Source: Alphaproteobacteria bacterium
Lineage (GTDB): Bacteria; Pseudomonadota; Alphaproteobacteria; Rhizobiales; Xanthobacteraceae
DNA length: 64,000 bases
Assembly (NCBI GenBank): GCA_037200445.1
Contig: JBBCGH010000001.1
Coordinates: 1,302,001 to 1,366,000, forward strand
Direction of reading: 5' to 3'
In this document: positions 15,160-24,941 of the stretch, piece after piece
Numbering within the stretch: the first letter of the stretch is position 1
How the letters are laid out: each line of letters starts with the position of its first letter
Notes under the pieces: generated by a model
What the model saw: the letters and a program-made list of their open reading frames with translations, nothing else
What the model was told of the DNA's origin: nothing
Databases searched by the model: none
Position numbers and translations under genes: made by a program

Positions 15160-15648
15160 ATGATGCCGCGCGCTATGCTGTTTCTCGCACTGTTCTTCGC
15201 GGTCCTGTCGGTCCAGATCTGGCCGGTCAAGGCGACCGAACGCGGCGCTCGGGAGCAGATCGCGTCGGCGCTGCTCGACAGGTACGTCGCCGCCGTGAAC
15301 GCGCACGACACCAGCAGCTTCGGCGACATCCACACCGAGAACTACATCCAGCACTCCGGCCGCAGCCCGAACGGCCTCGGCGCGCAGATCGAGAACTACC
15401 GGACGATCTTCGCGCGCATGCCGGATGTTCAGGCGACAGTCGAGGATCGCATCATCCAGGGCGACAAGATCGTCGCGCGCATGACATTCACCGCAACCCA
15501 CACCCAGCCGATGCAGGGCATCGCGCCGACCGGGCGGCGCTTCACCTTGCGCACTATCGATATCTGGCGGGTCGAAAACGGCAAGCTTGCCGAACACTGG
15601 GACGTCGTCGACACTGCGGGGCTGCAGAAGCAGTTGCGCGGCGAATGA
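15160..15648 (+). CDS. Exported SnoaL-like (NTF2 fold) protein
   Basis: A 162-residue protein with an N-terminal signal peptide (hydrophobic MLFLALFFAVLSVQIWPVKA) followed by an NTF2/SnoaL-like ester-cyclase fold: LLDRYVAAVNAHDTSSF, ENYIQHS, MTFTATHTQPMQGIAPTGRR, EHWDVVD. Cyclase chemistry is not implied by the fold alone. The ATG pair at the start follows CGGGAGG. The upstream 246 nt hold no gene; only a T-run near 15003 stands out. Confidence 0.85.
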   Translation: MMPRAMLFLALFFAVLSVQIWPVKATERGAREQIASALLDRYVAAVNAHDTSSFGDIHTENYIQHSGRSPNGLGAQIENYRTIFARMPDVQATVEDRIIQGDKIVARMTFTATHTQPMQGIAPTGRRFTLRTIDIWRVENGKLAEHWDVVDTAGLQKQLRGE

Positions 15649-15661
15649 CGGGAACGCCTCG

Positions 15662-16006
15662 ATGGAAGGCGAAATGCTCAAAGGCCACCTCGACATGATC
15701 GTGCTCGCCGCATTGGCGCCGGGCCCGGCGCATGGCTATGCGGTGATCGAGGAAATCAGGCGCAAGAGCGGCCGCGCCTTCGATCTGCCGGAAGGTACGG
15801 TCTATCCGGCGCTGCACCGGCTCGAGCAGGCCGGGCTGTTGTCAAGCCGCTGGGTCGTGGCGGAGTCGGGGCGGCGCCGGCGCGTCTACGCGCTGACGCG
15901 GCAAGGCGATCGCGCGCTCGCCGAGCGCCGCGCGGTGTGGCGGCAGTTTTCCGATGCTGTCGGCAGTCTGCTCGAGGGTGCGCGGCCGTCGCGGAGGCCG
16001 GCATGA
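15662..16006 (+). CDS. PadR family transcriptional regulator
   Basis: A 114-residue winged-helix repressor. The N-terminus MLKGHLDMIVLAALAPGPAHGYAV and the wing region EGTVYPALHRLEQAGLLSSRW are characteristic of PadR. The stop overlaps the start of the next gene (ATGA), which encodes a membrane protein of the kind regularly paired with PadR regulators. It probably represses its own operon in response to an unidentified signal. Confidence 0.93.
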   Translation: MEGEMLKGHLDMIVLAALAPGPAHGYAVIEEIRRKSGRAFDLPEGTVYPALHRLEQAGLLSSRWVVAESGRRRRVYALTRQGDRALAERRAVWRQFSDAVGSLLEGARPSRRPA

Positions 16007-16731
16007 TCGCCGCCTACCTCGCCGAGCTTTCCGGTGCGCTCAGCTTCGACCGGGAGCTTGCCCGGCGTGTCGCGAGAGAGGTCGAGGACCACCTGCGCGA
16101 GGCCGTCGCGACGGGTTCGCTCGAGGACCGCGCGGAGGCCGAGCGCCGTGCGGTTGCGAGTTTCGGCGATCCGCGGGCTCTTGCGGTGCAGTTCGCTGCC
16201 GTGTCGCTCATGCGGCGGACGCGCCGCGTCGGCGTTGCCGTCGTCCTGGCGATCGTCGCGGTACTGGCGGCGATGAAGGTGCGCGTCGCCTGGTACGCCG
16301 TCGCGAACTGGACCCTGAGCGAAGACGCGCGCCGGCTCGCCGGGGCCGTGTTGGCGATCGACCGTCTCGCCTTCTGGTTTTCGATTATCGTCGGTCTGAT
16401 CGCGCTTTTCTATATCGGCTGCCGGCGCGGTTCTGCGGTTCTACAGGCGGACGATTGCCGGGAGAGCCGCCGCGCCGTTTTTCTGTGCGCTGTCGCGGGC
16501 TTTTCGCTCGTCGTTTCGGTGATCAGCGACGGCGTGTTGACGGCGCTTCAGTTTGCGAGCGAGTCCCGCGAGGCGGCCGCGATCCCGCTGCTATCGATGG
16601 CGGTCGAGATCGCCTGTGCCGGAGCGGTGACTGTCCTGATTTTCGACGCGATCCGCCGCGCGGCCCGCACGGACGCGTTGCTGAGGACGCAAGCCGCGCC
16701 GGCTCGTTCGTCGTTCAGTTCTTCTCGGTGA
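16003..16731 (+). CDS. PadR-associated membrane protein (HAAS/permease-prefix type)
   Basis: A 242-residue protein. Residues 1-65 are a helical charged domain (YLAELSGALSFDRELARRVAREVEDH, EAERRAVASFGDPRALAVQF) of the HAAS/permease-prefix type found beside PadR regulators. Four to five hydrophobic segments follow. Translation is coupled to padR through ATGA. I infer a membrane sensor or target of the PadR unit. Its 3' end overlaps the convergent aldo/keto reductase gene by 17 nt. Confidence 0.82.
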   Translation: MIAAYLAELSGALSFDRELARRVAREVEDHLREAVATGSLEDRAEAERRAVASFGDPRALAVQFAAVSLMRRTRRVGVAVVLAIVAVLAAMKVRVAWYAVANWTLSEDARRLAGAVLAIDRLAFWFSIIVGLIALFYIGCRRGSAVLQADDCRESRRAVFLCAVAGFSLVVSVISDGVLTALQFASESREAAAIPLLSMAVEIACAGAVTVLIFDAIRRAARTDALLRTQAAPARSSFSSSR

Positions 16732-17647
16732 TCCTGTCGATCTCGGCGAGGTCGTCAGGCCCCAGCGCCCATTCAGCGGCCTTCACGTTGGCCTCGATCT
16801 GCTCCGGCTTGGTCGCGCCCGCAATGATCGAGCCGACGGTCGGACGCGCCGCAAGCCACGAGAAGGCAAGCTCCAGCATCGTGTGGCCGCGCGCCTTCGC
16901 GAACGCCTCAAGCTTCTCGACAATGGCGAAGTTCGCCTCGGTCAGCACGCTGGAGAAGGTCGACATCGCAAGCCGCGTGCCGGCGGTCTCGCCGCCGCGC
17001 CTGTGCTTGCCGGTGAGCAGGCCGGAGGCGAGCGGGAAATAGGGCAGGAGCCCGAGGCCGTAGCGCTCCATCACGCCGAGATTTTCCCGGTCGAGACCGC
17101 GCCTGAGCAGCGAGTATTCGTCCTGGCAGGACACGAACGCGCCCAGGCTCAGCTGCCGCGCGGTCAGCTGCGCCTCGACGGTCTGCGCCGCGGTAAAATT
17201 GGAGTTGCCGATGTAGCGGACCTTGCCCTGCCTCACGAGATCGTCGAGCGCGCGCAGCGTCTCGTCGATCGGGGTGAGCGGGTCGTGGCGGTGCTGCTGG
17301 TAGAGGTCGATCCAGTCGGTTTTCAGGCGCTTCAGGCTCGCCTCCACGGCCGCCATGATGTAGCGGCGCGAGGCGCCCCTCTTCTCGCCCTCGTCCATCG
17401 CCATGCCGAACTTGGAGGCAAGGACGATGTCCTTGCGGCGGTCGCCGAGCACCTGCCCGAGCACGGTCTCTGAGCCGCCGCGCCCGCCGTAGACGTCGGC
17501 GGTGTCGAACAGCGTGATGCCGCAATCGAGCGCCTTGTGGATGACCGCCCGCGAACCGTCCAGGTTCAGCCGCTGCCCGAAATTGTTGCAGCCGAGCCCC
17601 ACCAGCGAGACCTGCAGGCCGGATCGCCCAAGATTGCGCAAGATCAT
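16715..17647 (-). CDS. Aldo/keto reductase
   Basis: A 310-residue (beta/alpha)8 NADPH-dependent oxidoreductase. The catalytic tetrad is visible: Asp and Tyr in LFDTADVYGG, Lys in VLASKFGM, His in YQQHRHDP. NADPH-binding residues occur in SIIAGATKPEQIEANVKAAEW. It resembles the YghZ/voltage-channel beta-subunit branch, which reduces a broad range of aldehydes and ketones. Confidence 0.92.
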   Translation of the reverse strand: MILRNLGRSGLQVSLVGLGCNNFGQRLNLDGSRAVIHKALDCGITLFDTADVYGGRGGSETVLGQVLGDRRKDIVLASKFGMAMDEGEKRGASRRYIMAAVEASLKRLKTDWIDLYQQHRHDPLTPIDETLRALDDLVRQGKVRYIGNSNFTAAQTVEAQLTARQLSLGAFVSCQDEYSLLRRGLDRENLGVMERYGLGLLPYFPLASGLLTGKHRRGGETAGTRLAMSTFSSVLTEANFAIVEKLEAFAKARGHTMLELAFSWLAARPTVGSIIAGATKPEQIEANVKAAEWALGPDDLAEIDRITEKN

Positions 17648-17848
17648 GATCGCTCCCTAATCTATGCGGCGGGACGCTCGCATGCGTGCCGGTGCGAAAC
17701 AATCCGCCCGGCTATGCGGGGCGTCCGTGCGACCTATGCGCACTCGCGCGCCGCCCGCCGTTCTGCTACTCGAATCCAAGCCGGCCCGGGAGCGTCCCGG
17801 AAAAACAAGAAACGACGGTCGGTCACCGACCCGGAGGGAAGACGAGGA

Positions 17849-18823
17849 ATGCTCCATCCGCTCCGCGCGGCTGCGCGAGTGATCGATCAGAGAATTGGCT
17901 GGAACCGGATCGGCCTCGCGCTGAGTCTCGTCATCATCGGGACGGCGGCGGTCGTCCTCTATCGCATTCTGCGCGATATCTCGGGCGCCGATGTTCTGGA
18001 CGCCGTCAGGGCCACGGAGTGGATCGACATCCTGCTCGCCGCCGCATTCGTGGCGGCCGGATATTTCACGCTCACCTTCTACGACCTGTTCGCGCTGCGC
18101 ACGATCGGTGCCAATCACGTCCCCTATCGCATCGGGGCGCTGGCCGGCTTCACCAGCTACTCGGTCGGCCACAATATCGGCGCGAGCGCATTCACCGGCG
18201 GGGCGGTGCGCTACCGCGTCTATTCGGCCTGGGGGCTGACCGCGATCGACGTCGCCAAAATCTGTTTCATCGCCGGGCTCACCTTCTGGCTCGGCAACGT
18301 CGCGGTGCTCGGCCTGGGCATCGCTTTTGTGCCGCAGGCCGCGACCGCGATCGATCAGCTCCCCCCCTGGATCAACCGGATCATCGGATTCGCGGCGCTC
18401 GCATTGCTCGCCGGCTATGTCGCCTGGGTCTGGGTCAAGCCGCGGGTCATCGGCCGGTCCGACTGGGTGGTCGCGCTGCCCGGCGGCCCGCTGACGCTGC
18501 TGCAGATCGTGATCGGGATCGTCGATCTCGCTTGCTGCGCGGCCGCCATGTACGTGCTGTTGCCGGAAGACCCGCACATCGCCTTCGTCAAGCTCGCGGT
18601 GATTTTCGTTTCCGCGACCCTGCTCGGCTTCGCCAGCGCCTCGCCGGGCGGCCTCGGCGTGTTCGATGCCGCCATGCTGGTCGCCCTGATCGAGTTCGAA
18701 CGCGAAGAGCTGCTCGCAGGACTCTTGCTGTTCCGGCTCCTTTACTATGTGGTTCCTTTCGCGCTTTCGCTCGCGATCCTGGGCGTGCGCGAATTTTGGC
18801 TGGGTGTCGCGCCGAAGTCATAG
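17849..18823 (+). CDS. UPF0104/lysylphosphatidylglycerol synthase-type membrane protein
   Basis: A 324-residue integral membrane protein with about eight hydrophobic segments, matching the membrane half of MprF/UPF0104 proteins (GFTSYSVGHNIGASAFTGGAVRYR near residue 90, LLGFASASPGGLGVFDAAM near 265). The soluble lysyl-transferase domain of full MprF is absent. Such stand-alone domains are candidate lipid flippases. The ATG follows GGAGGG/GAGG. It lies 20 nt before phoR, so the two may share a transcript. Confidence 0.85.
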   Translation: MLHPLRAAARVIDQRIGWNRIGLALSLVIIGTAAVVLYRILRDISGADVLDAVRATEWIDILLAAAFVAAGYFTLTFYDLFALRTIGANHVPYRIGALAGFTSYSVGHNIGASAFTGGAVRYRVYSAWGLTAIDVAKICFIAGLTFWLGNVAVLGLGIAFVPQAATAIDQLPPWINRIIGFAALALLAGYVAWVWVKPRVIGRSDWVVALPGGPLTLLQIVIGIVDLACCAAAMYVLLPEDPHIAFVKLAVIFVSATLLGFASASPGGLGVFDAAMLVALIEFEREELLAGLLLFRLLYYVVPFALSLAILGVREFWLGVAPKS

Positions 18824-18843
18824 CGGCGCGCCACAATCGCCGG

Positions 18844-19989
18844 ATGGTCATGGCGAACGGGACTTACAGGACGTTGTTCGGCTGGCTCGAGGGGGCGGGC
18901 GCGCGGCGGGATACGGCGCGGCACGCCGAGGTCCCGGCGAGCGACCAGCAACTTCTCGACGACATGATCGCGAGCCTGCCGGATGCCGCGATCGTGCTCG
19001 ATCGCGACACCCGGGTGATCGCGTTCAACGGGGCGGCGCGCGTGATCGCGCCCGCGCTCGCGCGCGGCGCCGCGGCCTCGCTGGCGTTGCGTGTGCCGGA
19101 GGTGGTCGAGGCCGTGCGCGATGTTGCGGCAACCCGCGAGCCGCGCAGCGTCGAATTCTCCCAGCGTGTCCCGATCGACCGCTGGTTTGCGGCGCACGTC
19201 CGCCCGCTCGGAGCCGCGCCGTCCGGGATGATGCTGCTGGTGTTTCACGACCTCACCCCGGTTCATCGCGCCGAGATCATGCGCGCCGATTTCATCGCCA
19301 ATGCGAGCCATGAGCTGCGCACACCGCTCGCCTCGCTCTCGGGCTTCATCGATACGCTGCTCGGCCCGGCCCGCGACGATGCGGACGCGCGCGCACGCTT
19401 TCTCGCCATCATGAAAACGCAGGCGAACCGCATGGCGCGGCTGATCGACGACCTGCTCTCGCTCTCGCGCGTCGAGCTGACCGAGCACATGCACCCGGAA
19501 ACACCGGTCGATCTCGTCCCGATCGTGCGGCAGGTGGTGGATGGATTGCAGACGCTGGCCCAGGATCGCAACGTCGAGATCAGGATCGCGCACCCCGCCG
19601 AAGGCGTGACGGTTGCGGGCGATCGCGACGAGCTTACGCGCGTATTCGAAAACCTCGCCGAGAACGCGCTGAAATACGGCGCCAGCGGCAAGCGCGTCGA
19701 TATCGCGTTTGCGGATGCGACTTCGCCCGAGGGTGCGGCCGAGACACTGGTCACGATACGCGATTACGGGCCGGGCATTGCGGCCGAGCACATTCCGCGT
19801 CTCACCGAGCGCTTCTATCGCGTCGACGTTTCGCAGAGCCGCGCCGAGGGTGGCACGGGTCTCGGCCTTGCGCTCGTCAAACACATCCTCAACCGGCATC
19901 GGGGAAAACTTGCGATTGAAAGCGAGGCCGGGCAGGGGGCGGCCTTCACGGTACGGCTGCCGGTGATTCACAGGGCGTCCGCGCCCTGA
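18844..19989 (+). CDS. phoR: Phosphate regulon histidine kinase PhoR (cytoplasmic form)
   Basis: A 381-residue PAS-histidine kinase. Residues ~40-140 form a PAS-like domain (MIASLPDAAIVLDRDTRVIAFN). The H-box is FIANASHELRTPLASLSGF near residue 155, with an N-box ENLAENALKYGA near 270, DYGPGI, and GGTGLGLALVKHI. The next genes are pstSCAB-phoU-phoB, which defines it as PhoR. No transmembrane helix is visible before the PAS domain, whereas many PhoR proteins carry one or two; the frame continues upstream but only as a shadow of the preceding gene. It presumably senses phosphate through PstB/PhoU contact. Confidence 0.92.
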   Translation: MVMANGTYRTLFGWLEGAGARRDTARHAEVPASDQQLLDDMIASLPDAAIVLDRDTRVIAFNGAARVIAPALARGAAASLALRVPEVVEAVRDVAATREPRSVEFSQRVPIDRWFAAHVRPLGAAPSGMMLLVFHDLTPVHRAEIMRADFIANASHELRTPLASLSGFIDTLLGPARDDADARARFLAIMKTQANRMARLIDDLLSLSRVELTEHMHPETPVDLVPIVRQVVDGLQTLAQDRNVEIRIAHPAEGVTVAGDRDELTRVFENLAENALKYGASGKRVDIAFADATSPEGAAETLVTIRDYGPGIAAEHIPRLTERFYRVDVSQSRAEGGTGLGLALVKHILNRHRGKLAIESEAGQGAAFTVRLPVIHRASAP

Positions 19990-20021
19990 TCTTATTTTAT
20001 TAGTTATTTCAATATTTTACA

Positions 20022-20050
20022 CCGTCATAAACACGTCGCCGAAAGTTCAT
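20022..20050 (+). promoter_or_regulatory. Candidate Pho box upstream of pstS
   Basis: Three half-sites occur at an exact 11-nt period: CCGTCAT, ACGTCGC and AGTTCAT. The PhoB consensus half-site is CTGTCAT with 4-nt spacers, so the first is good and the others are weak. The stretch just before it is strikingly AT-rich for this genome (TTATTTTATTAGTTATTTC). The location ~190 nt before the pstS start fits a long leader. Confidence 0.4.
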
Positions 20051-20236
20051 ACAACGGCGACATGAGACGCCTAACGGTGCTGCGGACTGCGGACAGGACA
20101 ACAAGAACACCTCCAAACGTCCGCGGAGTGAGCGCGTCAACAACAAGAGCAATCGCCAGCAATGGAACTGCAGCGCCGGACATCCGTCCGGACTGTTCCC
20201 ATTCCGGCAAACTATGGAAAACTATGGAGAGGTCCC

Positions 20237-21283
20237 TTGAAACTCATCCACGCATTCGCTGTGGCCGCTCTGTCGGCCTTTATCGCCGCACCCGCTGGCG
20301 CGGCAGATATTTCGGGCGCCGGCGCGACCTTCCCGTATCCGATCTACGCCAAATGGGCCGATGCCTATAAGAAGGAGACCGGCGTCGGCCTGAACTATCA
20401 GTCGATCGGCTCCGGCGGCGGTATCAAGCAGATCAAGGCGAAGACCGTCACGTTTGGCGCGAGCGACGCGCCGCTGCCCGGCAAGGAGCTTGACGAGAGC
20501 GGACTGGCCCAGTTCCCGATGGTGATGGGCGGCATCGTACCGGTCGTCAACCTCGAAGGCGTGAAGCCGGGCGATCTGACGCTCGACGGCCCGACGCTCG
20601 CCAGGATCTTCCTCGGCGAGATCAAGAGCTGGGACGATCCCGCAATCGCGAAGCTCAATGCAGGCGTGAAGCTTCCGAAACAGGCGATCGCGATCGTGCA
20701 CCGCTCCGACGGATCGGGCACGACCTATAACTTCGCCTATTACCTTGGCGACGTGAGCCCGGAGTGGAAGTCCAAAGTCGGCGTCAACACGGCGCTCGAG
20801 TGGCCGGCCGGTATCGGCGCGAAGGGCAACGAAGGCGTTGCCAACAATGTGGCGAATACCAAGGGCTCGATCGGCTACGTCGAGTATGCGTACGCCAAGC
20901 AGAACAAGCTGACCTATACCAAGATGATCAACAAGGACGGCAAGACGGTTGCGCCGACCGCCGCCGCCTTCCAGGCTGCCGCCGCGAACGCGAACTGGAA
21001 GTCGCAGCCGGGCTACGGGGTCATCCTCGCCAATCAGCCGGGCGCCGAATCCTGGCCGATGACCGCCGCCACCTGGATCCTGCTCTACAAGAAGCCGCAG
21101 GACGCCGCCTCGACCGCAGAGGCGCTCAAGTTCTTCGCCTGGTCGTACGCGAAGGGCGGCAAGATGGCCGAAGAGCTCGACTACGTGCCGATGCCTGCCA
21201 ACGTCGTGAAGGATGTGCAGAACACCTGGGCGAGCGAGGTCAAGGATGCCAGCGGCAAGTCCCTCTACGCGGTGATGAACTGA
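20237..21283 (+). CDS. pstS: Phosphate ABC transporter substrate-binding protein PstS
   Basis: A 348-residue periplasmic phosphate-binding protein. A signal peptide ([14 protein letters not shown], ending APAGAA) precedes mature [18 protein letters not shown]. Phosphate-contact motifs are [27 protein letters not shown] and [12 protein letters not shown]. The start is a TTG preceded by GGAGAGG; an ATG 75 nt upstream would add residues inconsistent with a signal peptide. It heads the pst operon. Confidence 0.96.
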   Translation: MKLIHAFAVAALSAFIAAPAGAADISGAGATFPYPIYAKWADAYKKETGVGLNYQSIGSGGGIKQIKAKTVTFGASDAPLPGKELDESGLAQFPMVMGGIVPVVNLEGVKPGDLTLDGPTLARIFLGEIKSWDDPAIAKLNAGVKLPKQAIAIVHRSDGSGTTYNFAYYLGDVSPEWKSKVGVNTALEWPAGIGAKGNEGVANNVANTKGSIGYVEYAYAKQNKLTYTKMINKDGKTVAPTAAAFQAAAANANWKSQPGYGVILANQPGAESWPMTAATWILLYKKPQDAASTAEALKFFAWSYAKGGKMAEELDYVPMPANVVKDVQNTWASEVKDASGKSLYAVMN

Positions 21284-21434
21284 CGGAAATTGAGCCCGGA
21301 AAAGGCGCCGCGAGGGGCCTTTTCCACATTCCTCGCGTGTGCGTGCAAGCACCTTGTGCCGGGTAACGCAGGCCGCTTGAGTGCCCCTCTGGAAAGAGGA
21401 GGGACGCGCCGATGGGCCTGCCGGGAGGGGGATC

Positions 21435-22427
21435 GTGGTTGACGTCGCTTTGCACGGTGGTGCCGCTGTGACCGCCGAAGTGGAATCCCGTTCCAGGGTC
21501 CTCGGCCGTCTGCGGCTGACCGATGCGGCCTTTCGCAACCTGACGCGTGCCGCAGCTCTTGCGGTTCTTGCCATCCTCGGCGGCGTGATGTTGTCGCTGG
21601 TCTCGGGCGCATTGCCGGCGCTGCGGGAATTCGGCTTCAACTTCCTGATCGAGGAACGCTGGAACCCAGTGACCGAGAAATTCGGCGCGATCGCGCCGAT
21701 CTACGGCACAGTCGTCACATCGTTCATTGCGATGCTGATCGCGGTCCCGGTCGGCTTGATGATCGCGATGTTCCTCACCGAACTCTGTCCGATGAGGCTG
21801 CGACGCCCGATCGGCATTGCGATCGAGCTGCTCGCCGGCATTCCCAGCATCATCTACGGCATCTGGGGCCTGTTCGTCTTCGCGCCGTTTCTGCAGCAAT
21901 ACGTGCAGCCGGCTTTGATCGCGGCATTCGGCGAAATCCCCATCCTCTCCACGCTGTTCGCGGGCCCCCCGTACGGGATCGGTGTCCTTACCGCCGGCCT
22001 GATCCTTGCCATCATGGTGCTGCCGTTCATCACGTCGATCTCGCGTGATGTGTTCGACGCGGTCCCGCCGATGCTCAAGGAATCGGCCTACGGGCTGGGC
22101 TGCACCACCTGGGAAGTCATTCGTTACGTGGTGCTGCCCTATACCCGCGTCGGCGTCATCGGCGGCATCATGCTCGGCCTCGGCCGCGCGCTCGGCGAAA
22201 CCATGGCGGTCACCTTCGTGATCGGCAACGCACACAAGATTTCCGGCTCGATCCTTGCGCCCGGCACCACGATCTCGGCGACCATCGCGAATGAATTCAC
22301 CGAGGCGGTCGGCGATCTCTACACCTCCGCGCTGATCGCGCTCGGCCTGATCCTGTTCGTCATCACCTTCATCGTGCTCGCGTTTGCGCGCTACATGCTG
22401 CTGCGCATCGAAAAGCGGATCGGGTAA
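21435..22427 (+). CDS. pstC: Phosphate ABC transporter permease PstC
   Basis: A 330-residue inner-membrane permease with six main helices and the ABC coupling motif ([23 protein letters not shown], then [16 protein letters not shown]). A GTG start preceded by GGAGGGG was chosen. It lies 151 nt after pstS and is followed by a palindromic repeat before pstA. Confidence 0.95.
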   Translation: MVDVALHGGAAVTAEVESRSRVLGRLRLTDAAFRNLTRAAALAVLAILGGVMLSLVSGALPALREFGFNFLIEERWNPVTEKFGAIAPIYGTVVTSFIAMLIAVPVGLMIAMFLTELCPMRLRRPIGIAIELLAGIPSIIYGIWGLFVFAPFLQQYVQPALIAAFGEIPILSTLFAGPPYGIGVLTAGLILAIMVLPFITSISRDVFDAVPPMLKESAYGLGCTTWEVIRYVVLPYTRVGVIGGIMLGLGRALGETMAVTFVIGNAHKISGSILAPGTTISATIANEFTEAVGDLYTSALIALGLILFVITFIVLAFARYMLLRIEKRIG

Positions 22428-22428
22428 A

Positions 22429-22476
22429 CGCATGATCCCGAAAAGTGGGCACCGGTTTTCGGAAAAAGATCATGCG
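22429..22476. repeat. GCGCATGATC palindromic repeat, copy 2 (inside pst operon)
   Basis: CGCATGATC and GATCATGCG ends flank CCCGAAAAGTGGGCACCGGTTTTCGGAAAAA-type core (written here only as a description of its two inner arms). It begins immediately after the pstC stop and ends 15 nt before the pstA ATG, so it fills almost the entire intercistronic gap. It is the same family as the repeats at 5677 and 39395. Confidence 0.92.
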
Positions 22477-22491
22477 CAATCGGATGGACGC

Positions 22492-23334
22492 ATGGATAGG
22501 CTTTACGCCGCACGCCGCCGCCGCAACGCCATCACCATGGCGCTCTCGGTCGGCGCCACGCTGTTCGGGCTTGGTTGGCTGGTACTGATCCTCGGCGTGC
22601 TGCTCTACGAAGGTTTCAGCGGGCTGTCGCTCAAGGTCTTCACCGAGATGACGCCGCCGCCCGGCGCCGATGGCGGGCTGCTCAATCCGATCGTCGGCAG
22701 CCTGATGCTGACGGTGATTGCCGTCCTCATCGGAACGCCACTTGGCATTCTGGCCGGCACCTATATGGCGGAATACGGCCGCCACGACCGGCTTACCAGC
22801 GTGGTGCGCTTCATCAACGACATCCTGCTCAGCGCTCCTTCCATTGTGATCGGCCTGTTCATCTACGAGCTGATGGTCGCGCCGATGGGGCATTTCTCCG
22901 GCTGGGCCGGTGCGGTGGCGCTCGCGGTCATCGTGGTGCCGGTCGTGGTCCGCACCACCGAGGACATGCTGATGCTGGTGCCCGACACGCTGCGCGAGGC
23001 CGCAGCGTCCATCGGGCTGCCCCGCGCGCTGATGATCACGCGGATTGCCTACCGCGCCGCCAAGGCCGGAATGATCACTGGCGTGCTGCTCGCCATTGCG
23101 CGCATCAGCGGCGAGACCGCACCGCTGTTGTTCACGGCGCTCAACAACCAGTTCGGCAGCGTCAACCTCAATGCGCCGATCGCGAGCCTTCCGGTCGTCA
23201 TCTTCCAGTTCGCGCTCAGTCCCTACGCGGACTGGCAGAAACTGGCCTGGACCGGCGCGCTGATCATCACGTTCACCGTGCTGGCGCTCAGCATCGGGGC
23301 GCGGGCGCTCTCCGCATCAGGGAAACAGTCATGA
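22492..23334 (+). CDS. pstA: Phosphate ABC transporter permease PstA
   Basis: A 280-residue permease with six helices and the motif [21 protein letters not shown] followed by [12 protein letters not shown]. The ATG chosen ([11 protein letters not shown]) lies just after the repeat; the open frame extends through the repeat into pstC but is not expected to be translated as PstA. The stop overlaps the pstB start (ATGA). Confidence 0.95.
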   Translation: MDRLYAARRRRNAITMALSVGATLFGLGWLVLILGVLLYEGFSGLSLKVFTEMTPPPGADGGLLNPIVGSLMLTVIAVLIGTPLGILAGTYMAEYGRHDRLTSVVRFINDILLSAPSIVIGLFIYELMVAPMGHFSGWAGAVALAVIVVPVVVRTTEDMLMLVPDTLREAAASIGLPRALMITRIAYRAAKAGMITGVLLAIARISGETAPLLFTALNNQFGSVNLNAPIASLPVVIFQFALSPYADWQKLAWTGALIITFTVLALSIGARALSASGKQS

Positions 23335-24146
23335 GTGTGGCGACCGCTACCGTCCCGACCGTGGCACACGCCGCGGTCGATCCCTCGTCCCTTGCCGCCA
23401 AGGTTTCGATCAAGGCGCTCGACTTCTATTACGGCGCCGCGAAAGCCCTGAAGGGTATCAGCCTGTCGCTCTACGAGAACAAGGTGACGGCGTTCATCGG
23501 TCCGTCCGGGTGCGGCAAGTCCACGCTGCTGCGCGTGCTGAACCGGATGTACGACCTCTATCCGAACCAGCGCGCCGAAGGCGAGGTGCTGTTCGACGGC
23601 GGGGACATTCTTTCGCCGAAGCAGGATCTCAATCTGCTGCGCGCCCGCATCGGGATGGTGTTCCAGAAGCCGACACCGTTTCCGATGTCGATTTACGAGA
23701 ACATCGCCTTCGGGATCCGCCTGTACGAGCGGTTGCCGAAATCGGAGCTCGACGGGCGCGTGGAGCATTCGCTGCGCCGCGCCGCGCTCTGGGAAGAGGT
23801 CAAGAACAAGCTCGGCGCCAACGGGCAAAGCCTCTCCGGCGGCCAGCAGCAGCGGCTGTGCATCGCGCGCACCGTCGCGGTGAAGCCTGAGGTGATCCTG
23901 CTCGACGAGCCGTGCTCGGCGCTCGATCCGATCTCGACCGCGAAGATCGAAGAGTTGATCGATGAGCTCAAAGAGGACTACACGATCGTGATCGTGACGC
24001 ACAACATGCAGCAGGCTGCGCGCGTCTCCGATTTCACCGCCTTCATGTACCTCGGCGAGCTGATCGAGTTTGCCTCGACGACCCACATTTTCACCAATCC
24101 AACCGACCGGCGTACCCAGGACTACATCACGGGCCGCTTCGGCTGA
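23331..24146 (+). CDS. pstB: Phosphate ABC transporter ATPase PstB
   Basis: A 271-residue ABC ATPase. Walker A is GPSGCGKST, the signature is [13 protein letters not shown], Walker B is [13 protein letters not shown], and the H-loop is [14 protein letters not shown]. It powers phosphate import and, with PhoU, signals phosphate status to PhoR. It is coupled to pstA by ATGA and lies 11 nt before phoU. Confidence 0.97.
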   Translation: MSVATATVPTVAHAAVDPSSLAAKVSIKALDFYYGAAKALKGISLSLYENKVTAFIGPSGCGKSTLLRVLNRMYDLYPNQRAEGEVLFDGGDILSPKQDLNLLRARIGMVFQKPTPFPMSIYENIAFGIRLYERLPKSELDGRVEHSLRRAALWEEVKNKLGANGQSLSGGQQQRLCIARTVAVKPEVILLDEPCSALDPISTAKIEELIDELKEDYTIVIVTHNMQQAARVSDFTAFMYLGELIEFASTTHIFTNPTDRRTQDYITGRFG

Positions 24147-24157
24147 GGGCACATACA

Positions 24158-24877
24158 ATGGCTGATCATCACACCACGAAAGCCTTCGACGTCGACCTGC
24201 AGGAACTGGCCCGCATGGTGGCCGAGATGGGCGGGCTTGCCGAAAAGCAGATCGCCGACTCGGTCGATGCGTTATCGAAGCGCGACAGCCGGCTCGCCCA
24301 GAATGTCGTCTCGCTCGACCCGACGATCGACACCATTCAGCGCGAGATCGAGGAGCGCTCGGTTCTCACCATCGCGCGGCGCCAGCCGATGGCGGTCGAC
24401 CTGCGCGAGATCGTCGGCGCGCTGCGCGTGTCGAACGACCTGGAGCGCATCGGCGATCTTGCCAAGAACATCGCCAAGCGCGTGATTGCGCTCGGCAGCG
24501 AATTCCATCCGCACAAGGTGATCCGCGGCGTCGAGCACATGTCGGACCTGGTGCTGGCGCAGCTGAAAGACGTGCTCGACGCCTATGCGCGCCAGGACGT
24601 CAACAAGGCGCTCGCGGTATGGCGCGGCGACGAGGAGATCGACGCGGTGAACAACTCGCTGTTCCGCGAATTGCTCACCTACATGATGGAAGACCCGCGC
24701 AACATCACGTTCTGCACCCATCTTCTGTTCTGTGCGAAGAACATCGAGCGGATGGGCGATCACGCGACCAACATCGCCGAAACGGTCTACTACATCGCCG
24801 AGGGCCGCGCCCTTACCGACGAGCGGCCAAAGGGCGACAGCACCTCGTCGACCACTGTTCCATTCCCCGCGGCGTAA
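24158..24877 (+). CDS. phoU: Phosphate signalling protein PhoU
   Basis: A 239-residue protein of two three-helix bundles with the PhoU metal-binding patterns (LRIGDLAKNIAKR-type near residue 105 and ERMGDHATNIAETVYYI near 205). It represses Pho signalling when phosphate is abundant by linking PstB and PhoR. The position between pstB and phoB is standard. Confidence 0.96.
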   Translation: MADHHTTKAFDVDLQELARMVAEMGGLAEKQIADSVDALSKRDSRLAQNVVSLDPTIDTIQREIEERSVLTIARRQPMAVDLREIVGALRVSNDLERIGDLAKNIAKRVIALGSEFHPHKVIRGVEHMSDLVLAQLKDVLDAYARQDVNKALAVWRGDEEIDAVNNSLFRELLTYMMEDPRNITFCTHLLFCAKNIERMGDHATNIAETVYYIAEGRALTDERPKGDSTSSTTVPFPAA

Positions 24878-24941
24878 CGCATCGGTCTGAACCATGAACG
24901 ACCTTCAGGACCATGCGCGGGCAATTGAGGGAAAGCGAACT

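Noticed and set aside
20162-21283. Longer PstS starting at an upstream ATG
   Set aside because: It would place 25 polar residues before the signal peptide; the TTG with GGAGAGG upstream gives a normal exported protein.
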